Made by a program: the position numbers and the translations under genes | Shown here: positions 17,021-24,145 of the stretch, piece after piece | How the letters are laid out: the number at the start of each line of letters is the position of its first letter | Numbering within the stretch: the stretch's first letter is position 1 | Origin: Streptomyces sp. B21-105 | GTDB lineage: Bacteria; Actinomycetota; Actinomycetes; Streptomycetales; Streptomycetaceae | DNA: 64,000 nucleotides | NCBI RefSeq assembly: GCF_036898465.1 | Contig: NZ_JARUMJ010000001.1 | Location: 8,246,001 to 8,310,000, forward strand | Reading direction: 5' to 3' | The notes under the pieces: generated by a model | What the model was told of the DNA's origin: nothing | Seen by the model: only the letters and a program-made list of their open reading frames with translations | Database searches by the model: none

Positions 17021-18481
17021 ATGGGCACGTTCACCTATTCCGACCTCATCGCGCTGGATCTCGGCAGGCTCGGCACCGCCGTCACCGACTGGGAGACGAT
17101 GGCCGGGAACCTCGCCACGCTGCAGACCGAGGCCAGGGACGGTCTGCTGAAGAAGTCCGAAGCGGCCCGTTGGCAGGGCGTCAACGCGACTGTGACCAAG
17201 GAGTTCGTGCGCAAGGCTGCCAAGGAGTTCGGTGATCTGTGCAAGGAGGCGCAGAGTGTTCACGCCGTGCTCGCCGACGCCCACACCGAGCTCTCGCAGA
17301 TCCAGAAAAGGGCGAAGGCCCTGACCGACGAAGCGCGCAAAGGAGACCCGGACCGGTCCCCCGACCCGGACCACGGTCTGCTCGTGACGGACGGCGGGAA
17401 CGGGACGGTGAAGGTGATCGAGGCGGTGTGCGACGTGAAGGGAACCTCGCAGCGCACCAAGGACAGGATGCAGTGGTACGCCGACACCCTCACAGGCCTG
17501 GTCGCCCACGCTGCCGAGATCGACGCAGCGGTGACCCGGGCCCTGCGTAAGTCCCACGGCGCAGACCCGCACAACGCCGGTCACGCCACGTACACCTCGC
17601 TCGACGAGGACCAGTTGCCGCGCGCGATGAAACTCGCCTCGCTCGGTGAGGACGCCAACGCCGGGCAGCGGGCCGAACTACGGCGTCTGTGGCAGTCGCT
17701 GAGCCCGGACGCCCGCGGCGAGATGTGGTCGAAACACAAGGACGATCTCCTCGCCGCCGGGATTCTCGCGCCCGGATCGAAGCGCATCGCGGCGGACCCG
17801 GGGGCGGGCGCGTACGACGTCGAGGCCCCCACGGCACACGACCAGTGGATCCAGGCACAGGCGGTGGCGATGTCCAACGCGGGCGACTTCATCGGGAACA
17901 CCGATGCCGCGCATCACATGGATCACTACCTACGCGGGCTCGGCACCCCGGTGGATCTGGACGTGGACCGGATGCTCACGGACGACTCGGCACTTCGACA
18001 GACCGCGGAATACGCCATCCAGGACGAGCAGGAGAGGTGGCGGAAGCAGGCTCTCGCGGCGTTCGAGAAGTCGGGCGGCGAACCCGTGGCCATCCCGGTG
18101 GAGACCTCGCCGCAGAGCTACACCCACAGCGACCGCAACTGGTACCTGGCCGTCGGGAGCGGCATGACGAACACGACGGGTACGGTCACGGTCGTGCCCG
18201 GTGAGAACGGCGAACCCAAGATCAGCCTCGACTACCAGGTGAACGTATGGGACCGGTACAACTGGGACCCGGGCAAGGAGACCCCCATCGGCCCGACCAC
18301 GGTGACCGACGCCGACATGGCTCGGTTGCACACCACAGGTCTGGCGAGAGAGTTCGACATGCGAGGCAGTGGATCGGTGCAACACCACGACCTGAGTGCG
18401 AACGGCGGCCTTCCCGCCCCAGAGGACCCGGGGCGCGACGGGACACGCACCGATCCGGGTCGGAACGGGGACGCCCGATGA
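17021..18481 (+). CDS. Hypothetical protein with WXG-like helical N-terminus and distinct C-terminal domain (effector-like)
   Basis: 486 residues. Residues 1-110 form a long helical region (LDLGRLGTAVTDWETMAGNLATLQTEA, then KEFVRKAAKEFGDLCKEAQSVHAVL) like WXG/LXG-type secretion domains. Residues about 220-340 are helical and charged. A separate C-terminal part, about 365-465, is beta-rich: WYLAVGSGMTNTTGTVTVV, LDYQVNVWDRYNWDPG and LHTTGLAREFDMRGSGSV. No signal peptide. The stop overlaps the start of a lipoprotein gene (ATGA). The layout of helical export domain plus variable C-terminal domain plus adjacent lipoprotein suggests a type VII-exported effector with a partner, but no catalytic motif is recognised. 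Confidence 0.7.
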   Translation: MGTFTYSDLIALDLGRLGTAVTDWETMAGNLATLQTEARDGLLKKSEAARWQGVNATVTKEFVRKAAKEFGDLCKEAQSVHAVLADAHTELSQIQKRAKALTDEARKGDPDRSPDPDHGLLVTDGGNGTVKVIEAVCDVKGTSQRTKDRMQWYADTLTGLVAHAAEIDAAVTRALRKSHGADPHNAGHATYTSLDEDQLPRAMKLASLGEDANAGQRAELRRLWQSLSPDARGEMWSKHKDDLLAAGILAPGSKRIAADPGAGAYDVEAPTAHDQWIQAQAVAMSNAGDFIGNTDAAHHMDHYLRGLGTPVDLDVDRMLTDDSALRQTAEYAIQDEQERWRKQALAAFEKSGGEPVAIPVETSPQSYTHSDRNWYLAVGSGMTNTTGTVTVVPGENGEPKISLDYQVNVWDRYNWDPGKETPIGPTTVTDADMARLHTTGLAREFDMRGSGSVQHHDLSANGGLPAPEDPGRDGTRTDPGRNGDAR

Positions 18482-19017
18482 CGCGGACACTTCACAACTC
18501 TCGAGCGAAGCGGGTAGTCCTCGCAGCCGGAGCGGTGGCCGCGCTCTGTCTGACCGGCCCGGTCCTCGCCGCCTGCTCGGCCGCGGGCGAGTCCGGTGCG
18601 GCCGACAGGACCAGCGAAGTGCCCGACTGGGACGACAAGGCCACCCCTGTGACGGTCGGTCGGCAGATGAACATCCAACTTCCGTCCAAGGCCGCCGACA
18701 TCCGTGCGGCACGTCAGAACGGATTCCAGGACGACGGGCTGCTGCTGGCCTTCACCCTTCCCACCTCCGGCGTGGACGGCTTCGTGAAGCAGCTCCGGCC
18801 CGAGAGGGAGCTGAGGCAGCGAGACGAGCCCCGCGAGAGCGTCGCGAAGCCCATGACTCCCTTCTCCCACCTCGGACTCCCCGAACCCGAGTCGTTGCCG
18901 GACGTACGGGAAGGGCAGGTCTGTGCCCCCTGCGGTGGAGACCTGAACTCCCTGGCGATCGCGGTGCACAGGCTGGACAACAGCGAGAGCCGGATCTACC
19001 TCAGGGCAGTCGACTGA
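18478..19017 (+). CDS. Secreted lipoprotein, unknown function
   Basis: 179 residues from the ATG at 18478, overlapping the previous stop by four bases. The N-terminus is a lipoprotein signal: RAKRVVLAAGAVAALCLTG, then lipobox VLAAC with the acylated Cys near residue 33. The mature part has no recognised domain and contains two further cysteines near CAPCGGDL. Translational coupling to the long effector-like gene suggests the two work together, possibly as an envelope-anchored partner or immunity protein; that is inference. Confidence 0.75.
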   Translation: MTRTLHNSRAKRVVLAAGAVAALCLTGPVLAACSAAGESGAADRTSEVPDWDDKATPVTVGRQMNIQLPSKAADIRAARQNGFQDDGLLLAFTLPTSGVDGFVKQLRPERELRQRDEPRESVAKPMTPFSHLGLPEPESLPDVREGQVCAPCGGDLNSLAIAVHRLDNSESRIYLRAVD

Positions 19018-19268
19018 CGAGAACATTCGGTGGCCTGCGGCTGCCAGGGACTCCTGCTTCACTTCGCCACCCGGGCATTTCCGGAGGGGAGGCAGAGGAC
19101 GAACTGTTGAGCCGAGCGACCACGCAGCTCCGACGCCGGAAGGGAAGCGCCGGCCGACGGGCGTGCGCAGGAAGTTCAGCGTTCGCGCACCGAGTGGGGT
19201 CGGTCAACATAGGAGGAGCCCTGCCGCCGTGTGTCATGCTGCTGCAGTTTCCGGAAGGGGAGGGTGCG

Positions 19269-19496
19269 ATGACTGAGAAGCCGCTGGCGCACAAGCCGGC
19301 GCTCGCCGCGGTGATCCAGGCGTTGCGAGGCACATGGGACACCGAACGTTCCGTACTGGCTCTACGAGTCGCAGGGTACCGGCCGGCGGACGACGAAGCC
19401 GCGGGCAAGGAGGCCCGTCGCAACCTGCGCGAACTCGCCCAGGACGGTGTGATCGTGAGGCCGGATCCGGACCAGGCCGTATATCGACCGGCGTAG
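19269..19496 (+). CDS. Small hypothetical protein, winged-helix-like
   Basis: 75 residues, ATG at 19269 with GGAAGGGGAG upstream. The pattern LAHKPALAAVIQALRGTWDTERSVLALRVAGY followed by KEARRNLRELAQDGVIVRPDPDQAVYRP looks like a small winged-helix fold. No family recognised. 19018-19268 holds no gene. Confidence 0.5.
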   Translation: MTEKPLAHKPALAAVIQALRGTWDTERSVLALRVAGYRPADDEAAGKEARRNLRELAQDGVIVRPDPDQAVYRPA

Positions 19497-19526
19497 TCGC
19501 CGCCGCAAAGCTCCGGCACTGACCCC

Positions 19527-19790
19527 TCATAGGACGGCGGGCTCCTGGAAGCCGTTCGTGGTGATGTGGGCAATGGCTGACGGATGCCTGGTCAGCCACT
19601 CGCCGCACACGCGCCAGCGGGGAGAGGTGCCGTCGCTGAACTCAGGTCGCACTTCCGCGACGAGCTTGTGGTCGCAGACGCCGCGCGAGGCCATGGAGCA
19701 GATCATATCGCCCTGTTGCTGGATGGCCGGTACGTATGGATGGATCGAAAGGATCGGAGAGCGCATCTCCTGCGCTGCTGAATGAGGCAT
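19527..19790 (-). CDS. Small hypothetical protein
   Basis: 87 residues, or 60 if it starts at the Met at 19709. The part SRGVCDHKLVAEVRPEFSDGTSPRWRVCGEWLTRHPSAIAH reads like a real protein, with Cys and Trp placed as in small streptomycete hypotheticals. No good ribosome site at the first ATG. Function unknown. Confidence 0.4.
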   Translation of the reverse strand: MPHSAAQEMRSPILSIHPYVPAIQQQGDMICSMASRGVCDHKLVAEVRPEFSDGTSPRWRVCGEWLTRHPSAIAHITTNGFQEPAVL

Positions 19791-19854
19791 GCCACGGAGG
19801 GTAACAACACGGTTTCGCCGGCTGCTTACGTGCCGTGAGACGCCCGGTCGGCGG

Positions 19855-20193
19855 TCACGATTCGTCCTCGTCTCCCAACTCGTTGACGAGCGGTACGAGG
19901 AGGGGGTGGACGGAGAAGCCGGACGCGGGGCCCGGGCCTGCGTCGTATTCGGCCTTCAGAACCCGGACGGCCGACTCCGGGATCTTTCCCAGGCTTCGGA
20001 GCAGGCCGGTAATGCGCGTGACCGGTTTGGTGAAGCCTCTCAGGGAGCGGCCTTCGGGGTACTGGCAGACGTCGAAGACACTCTTGGCGTCCGCGACAGC
20101 ATCCAGCTCGGCGGCGTACTTGCTCTGTTGGCCAATGTGTCCTTGTTCATGATCTCGTACATCAACTCGTGGACGGTGCGGGAACCTTGCCAT
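19855..20193 (-). CDS. Hypothetical protein, possibly a gene remnant
   Basis: 112 residues from the ATG at 20191-20193; the frame stays open upstream but would run antisense to the HNH gene. The text RVDVRDHEQGHIGQQSKYAAELDAVADAKSVFDVCQYPEGRSLRGFTKPVTR has natural composition, but no domain is recognised. It may be the end of a once longer gene. Confidence 0.35.
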   Translation of the reverse strand: MARFPHRPRVDVRDHEQGHIGQQSKYAAELDAVADAKSVFDVCQYPEGRSLRGFTKPVTRITGLLRSLGKIPESAVRVLKAEYDAGPGPASGFSVHPLLVPLVNELGDEDES

Positions 20194-20310
20194 CACATAA
20201 GGTGATCGGAAACCGTACGACGCGACGTCGCCGCCCAGTTGCGAGTGGCGGCCCCGTTGACCGAGGCGCTTGGGACCCGTTGCCGCGCTACGGGCCGTTA
20301 GCCTGTCGGT

Positions 20311-21672
20311 ATGCCGGAGCGTGTTATGCCCCCTCGTACGGACGGCCTGATCACCCTTGCTGCCGCGGACGCTCTGTGGGTCGATCTGACGGCCGACAGT
20401 GCTGTGCCGACGGCTTCTGGGGCATTCACCTGTACTCCTGCCCATGCCCGGGCGGGGTACGTCCTGCTCGGCGGCCTTGTGGTAACGACGGTGAGGGCGA
20501 GCGGCGGTCAGTGGAGTGTTCCGGAGGGTGAGTTGCGCCGGGCGGCCGCGGAGCTGAACGCGGTGGGGGTGGACCGGCGGGACCTGGTCCGCATCGGTCC
20601 GTTTCGTGGGGCGCCGAGGCAGGAGTGTGACGAGGGGACGCGGCTGCGTTGGCGCCGGCGCGTCACGGGTGAACTGCGGGAGCCGGGCGGCCCCGAGCGG
20701 GCAGCACGACGTGAAGTCGGCCGGCCGCACCATCTGGCGGGGATCGACTGGCGGCAGATGCTCGTGGAGCAGATTCGCGACGGGACGCAGCAGACGTGGT
20801 GGCTGCCACGCGCCGTGGTCAGGCTGCTGGACGCGGCCGAGCACGCCGAAACGCAGTGGGGGCAAGCCGCGCGGACCCGCCAAGCAAGCGAAGCCGCCAC
20901 CGAGCCGCCCTCCCACCCCCGGCAGGCCCGAGACACCGACGGTCGGCAAGACGTCGACGGTCGGCAGACGCCGATACCCGAGGGTCCCACCGCCTCACCG
21001 CGCCCGTACAACGCGGAACTGGAAGGCCAGCTGTACTCGGTGCTCAGCAGGAAGCCCGGTATCTCCCGCAAAGTGGCCGCGTGGGCGTGCGCCGTCTGCC
21101 GCACCGCGCCCGCCACCGTGCTCGACCACTGCCACGAACACGGCTACGTCCGCGCCCCCGTCTGCCAGTCCTGCAACACACTCGAACGTCCCGACCACCT
21201 GTACAACAACGACATCCGGGTGGCGAACCGCTACACACGCCTCTTCCACACCGACTCCGGCGACTGGCTCCGGCACTGGCACCGCTGCCCCGGCTGCCGC
21301 GCCCGCACCACCCTGCCCCTGCCGCACCTCGCCGCATGGACCGCCCACACAGCCTGCCGATCGCTGCGCCCGACCCACCGAGCCTCCCGCGGGCGCACGC
21401 CCTGCGGTGTCCTGCGCGTGTCCTGGACGGGCAGTCAGAACGCCCCCCGTTCCTGCCTGCTCACGGTCACCGTCGACTGCTGCCCCTCCGGCGAGCACCG
21501 TGTCCTGGCGCAAGTCCCCTACCGCGAAGCCGTCGAGCGGTTCCGCGTCTGGCTGGCCGAGACGGCCCCTGCCGTGGCCGCCGCGGCCGGTCCCGACCGA
21601 GTGGACGACCTCCCCGCCCAGCCCCGCCCGGTCATCGCGGACACCAGCGGCGAGGGCCTGGCACTGTTCTGA
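20311..21672 (+). CDS. Endonuclease VII-like HNH protein
   Basis: 453 residues. The diagnostic block near residue 258 is CAVCRTAPATVLDHCHEHGYVRAPVCQSCNTLER: two Cys pairs around the DHCH metal-binding motif, the form of recombination endonuclease VII of phages and actinobacterial relatives. A third Cys pair (CPGCRA) follows. The first 240 residues have no known domain; residues about 195-230 are a low-complexity linker. Isolated genes of this kind are often prophage- or island-borne. It could cut branched DNA or act as a defence nuclease; context does not decide. Confidence 0.75.
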   Translation: MPERVMPPRTDGLITLAAADALWVDLTADSAVPTASGAFTCTPAHARAGYVLLGGLVVTTVRASGGQWSVPEGELRRAAAELNAVGVDRRDLVRIGPFRGAPRQECDEGTRLRWRRRVTGELREPGGPERAARREVGRPHHLAGIDWRQMLVEQIRDGTQQTWWLPRAVVRLLDAAEHAETQWGQAARTRQASEAATEPPSHPRQARDTDGRQDVDGRQTPIPEGPTASPRPYNAELEGQLYSVLSRKPGISRKVAAWACAVCRTAPATVLDHCHEHGYVRAPVCQSCNTLERPDHLYNNDIRVANRYTRLFHTDSGDWLRHWHRCPGCRARTTLPLPHLAAWTAHTACRSLRPTHRASRGRTPCGVLRVSWTGSQNAPRSCLLTVTVDCCPSGEHRVLAQVPYREAVERFRVWLAETAPAVAAAAGPDRVDDLPAQPRPVIADTSGEGLALF

Positions 21673-21935
21673 GCGGGCACCGGGAGACCTGACACCCCTA
21701 CATCACCCCCGCAGCCGTCGGCCCCGACACGGTCACCCCGCCCGCCCGGCGGAACGCGCGGCAGAACCTCACCGGGACTCCCGCAGAATGCCCCGCGTTC
21801 ATACCGGGGGTGAACGCTCGATCCTCGTCGATGTCGGTCAGCTCAACTCCGCGCGCACGGCCGAATCCCGGGTTCCGTGGGCGGTGAAGTGGACCCGGTC
21901 GGTTACGGGGGACGCCCGGTCGGGCGATGGCGCGA

Positions 21936-22142
21936 CTACCGGTAGCGTGGACCGTCGCGGCCGGTCCGGCAGCGCGGGCACCGGCACGGGGGCCACATGA
22001 GGGACACCGGCGGGAGTGTGCCCGTGCCGGGGGCGCATGCGGTCGGCTCTGTCACGCCGACCCGGCGCCCGTCGTTATCGAGGCGGTAGGCGCTGATGGT
22101 CAGGCGGGACCTGCCCGGTTCGGGAGGGGTTCCGGCGATCAC
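21936..22142 (-). CDS. Small hypothetical protein with C-terminal Cys-x-Cys-x2-Cys
   Basis: 68 residues if it starts at the GTG at 22142. LTISAYRLDNDGRRVGV is followed by a C-terminal WPPCRCPRC cluster. Small proteins of this layout recur beside zinc-ribbon and Arg-rich proteins in Streptomyces, and here it is the third of three minus-strand genes (22655, 22509, 22142). 21673-21935 contains no gene I can support. Confidence 0.45.
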   Translation of the reverse strand: MIAGTPPEPGRSRLTISAYRLDNDGRRVGVTEPTACAPGTGTLPPVSLMWPPCRCPRCRTGRDGPRYR

Positions 22143-22275
22143 CGCTCGCCCTCCGACGTGTGACAGCGGGCCGATGTGTGACAGGGGTTCGGGCGGTTCG
22201 GGCAGCGCCCCATCAGAGGGGGACCGACGCCCGGGCCGTGGCCGAGGCCCAGCGCCTTCACCGTGCGCCCGACGC

Positions 22276-22509
22276 TCACCGCTCGCCACCGCGGCGGGAC
22301 GCGGGCGGCAGCGACAGGACATCCGGCACATGCGGGAAGTGCGGGGCGCAGTCCCGGCACGCGTAAACCGTGAAGCCGGGACCGGAGCCCTGGTGCACCA
22401 CGGAGACGACGACCGGCGTATCGGTGATCGCACAGCAGCGCACACACATACGCACCGGCGCACGCGTCCCACCCGGGGCCGTCTCGGAACGCTCGCTCTG
22501 CTCGCTCAC
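22276..22509 (-). CDS. Small zinc-ribbon-like protein
   Basis: 77 residues. Two Cys pairs, MCVRCC and YACRDC, are spaced about 35 residues apart, separated by VVVSVVHQGSGPGFTV, as in small treble-clef or zinc-ribbon proteins of streptomycetes. The start overlaps the stop of the upstream small gene (ATGA). Role unknown. Confidence 0.6.
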   Translation of the reverse strand: MSEQSERSETAPGGTRAPVRMCVRCCAITDTPVVVSVVHQGSGPGFTVYACRDCAPHFPHVPDVLSLPPASRRGGER

Positions 22510-22655
22510 CGGGCCACCGCCTCAGCGACGACCACATGCCGGTCAAGGTCGATGCCGAAATCGGCGGCCATGAGCATGACGACACGGCGCTGCCGCTGCC
22601 GCGCCCACTCACGTTTCCGCTCCCGCTCAGCGAGAACGACATACGGTCGGACCAC
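22506..22655 (-). CDS. Short Arg-rich protein coupled to the zinc-ribbon gene
   Basis: 49 residues from a GTG at 22655: VVRPYVVLAERERKREWARQ is followed by RRVVMLMAADFGIDLDRHVVV. Short RPY...RERKR proteins commonly precede zinc-ribbon genes in Streptomyces. The frame is open to 22862, but that extension is antisense to a recognisable DUF397 segment, so the short form is preferred. No function is known. Confidence 0.45.
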   Translation of the reverse strand: MVRPYVVLAERERKREWARQRQRRVVMLMAADFGIDLDRHVVVAEAVAR

Positions 22656-22661
22656 GGCAGT

Positions 22662-22835
22662 CGCCTCGCCGGGCAACGGCTCCGCTACAGCGGCACCCAG
22701 GGTGACGACTGCGTGGAGATCGCCCTCACCGAACAGGCCATCTGCGTACGGGACTCCAAGGACGTGACGCGCCCGTACTTCGCCGTCGGGCGTGAGGAGT
22801 GGTCGCGGTTCGTGGGGTTCGTCTCGGAGGTCTGA
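22662..22835 (+). pseudogene. DUF397 domain fragment
   Basis: The plus strand codes LRYSGTQGDDCVEIALTEQ, then ICVRDSKD, then REEWSRFVGFVSEV, the hallmark pattern of DUF397 (Cys-Val-Glu ... Val-Arg-Asp-Ser-Lys ... Trp). DUF397 proteins normally follow an XRE regulator and start with a conserved Trp-rich segment. Here the upstream 120 bases of the frame are antisense to the Arg-rich small gene and no XRE gene is present. It therefore looks like a remnant joined to other DNA near 22655. Confidence 0.6.
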
Positions 22836-22868
22836 AGAGTTCATGGGTGGCACTCGGGCCATGAAGTG

Positions 22869-22899
22869 GCCCCGATCGGCTACGAACGCCGACCGGGGC
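22869..22899. terminator. Hairpin between the DUF397 fragment and the EcsC/TerB-like gene
   Basis: GCCCCGATCGGC and GCCGACCGGGGC pair over 12 positions with one A-C mismatch and a 7-base loop. It lies after the stop of the minus-strand operon (22999) and after the plus-strand DUF397 fragment, so it may terminate both. There is no U-tract, as is usual in Streptomyces. Confidence 0.6.
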
Positions 22900-22998
22900 C
22901 CAACCCGCCTGTCAGGCGCGGGCTTACACGGGTCTGCCCGACCGAAGAAGCCCCTCCGCCTATGGGATTCGTTTGCTGCCAGGCCTCTGGTGACGTCG

Positions 22999-24108
22999 TC
23001 AGCCTCGACGACAGCGATCCTGAAGCTCGGAGATGACGGCTTCCTCGCGTGAGTTGACGTCGCCGTCCACAGCGGCCACCTGGTTGGCCACGTCGAGGAG
23101 GTCGCTCAGATCTCCTGACTCGGCATCCAGGCGCTCCCACACCTCGGCGGGGTCGATGTCGACAAGGCGAGCGAGCTGTTCATCGACGACCTGATGCCGC
23201 TCCCGGACCAGTCTCACCAGGTGGCGCATCAACAGCGTCTCATCGTCAGCGATCTTGCGGTTCGCCCTGATGACCAGCCAAGCGACCCACAGCATCGCCT
23301 GTGGGTGCCGACTCCGCTTGCTCAGTCTTTCGGCGACTTCCATCACCCGTGCCTCGTTGCGGAAGACGGCTTGCGCGTGCCGTCCCGCGACCAGTGTCGT
23401 ATAGCGGTTCAACACCACCGCGAGGGGTACGCCGACCACCGGGATGCCGATCTTGATGACGTTGCGCTGCAGGAGAAACTTCCCGACGACGGGGAGCCCT
23501 CTCGCGGCGCTCAGCACCCCCTTGGAGTAGAAGCGCTTGATCACCTGCCGTACCACGAGCGGCACCGCCTTGAGCGCGCTTTCCTGGACCACTTCCCCAC
23601 TCTTGATCGTGAAGGCTACTCGTATGAGTTTCCACAGGTCCTCGGGGTCGGACAGGTCGAGCGGGACCTGGTAGAGGACTGCGATGTCGTAGGCCAGGCG
23701 GAGCTGGAGCCGGCTGGTGAACGCGACATCGACCATCATCGTCGCGACGGCGGCCGGGACGGTGGCCGGAGAGGCCCCGCCAAGGGTTCCGATGGTGGAT
23801 GCGACGGCCGCCGTGTAAGCCCCGGCGGAGAGTCCGCCCTCGATGGCGGCGTACCGGGCCGCCATCTTGATCCGCTGATCGACGATGCCGTCCGGGGGCA
23901 CGCCCTCGTAGCGTTCCTGGAAGTACTGCCAGTCGACCTTCGTGGTGTAGGAACTCATGGCCTGAGCACAGAGCTTGGTGAACCAGTTGCCCGACTTGAT
24001 GTCGTCCGCGCTCAGGCTCTTGACGAACTCGCGTATCTCGGAGCGCTCTTGCTCGACGGCCGTCCGGTCGGCATCGTCGTCGGCGGCGTCAGTCGGGGGT
24101 TTGGGCAT
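22999..24108 (-). CDS. EcsC-like / TerB-like two-domain protein
   Basis: 369 residues from the ATG at 24108, preceded by AGGAG; an earlier ATG at 24135 lacks one. Residues about 75-260 contain long apolar helices (IEGGLSAGAYTAAVASTIGTLGG, VAFTSRLQLRLAYDIAVLY, VIKIGIPVVGVPLAVVLNRY) in an order like the EcsC family. The last 95 residues (ANRKIADDETLLMRHLVRLV ... VANQVAAVDGDVNSREEAVISEL) carry the acidic VAAxDGxVxxxE pattern of TerB-like domains. It should be membrane-associated. It is third in a tight operon (37-bp gap) after the CoiA-like and PASTA genes. Domain calls are by motif only. Confidence 0.6.
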   Translation of the reverse strand: MPKPPTDAADDDADRTAVEQERSEIREFVKSLSADDIKSGNWFTKLCAQAMSSYTTKVDWQYFQERYEGVPPDGIVDQRIKMAARYAAIEGGLSAGAYTAAVASTIGTLGGASPATVPAAVATMMVDVAFTSRLQLRLAYDIAVLYQVPLDLSDPEDLWKLIRVAFTIKSGEVVQESALKAVPLVVRQVIKRFYSKGVLSAARGLPVVGKFLLQRNVIKIGIPVVGVPLAVVLNRYTTLVAGRHAQAVFRNEARVMEVAERLSKRSRHPQAMLWVAWLVIRANRKIADDETLLMRHLVRLVRERHQVVDEQLARLVDIDPAEVWERLDAESGDLSDLLDVANQVAAVDGDVNSREEAVISELQDRCRRG

Positions 24109-24145
24109 GGTGGGGTCTCCTGAGTTCGTTTCCATCGGGGTGACG

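Noticed and set aside
19855..20949. Full 364-codon minus-strand frame
   Set aside because: Its first two thirds are antisense to the HNH protein; only the last 112 codons look natural and were kept as a weak call.
22536..22661. First 42 codons of the plus-strand frame leading into DUF397
   Set aside because: They are antisense to the Arg-rich small protein and show no DUF397 features.
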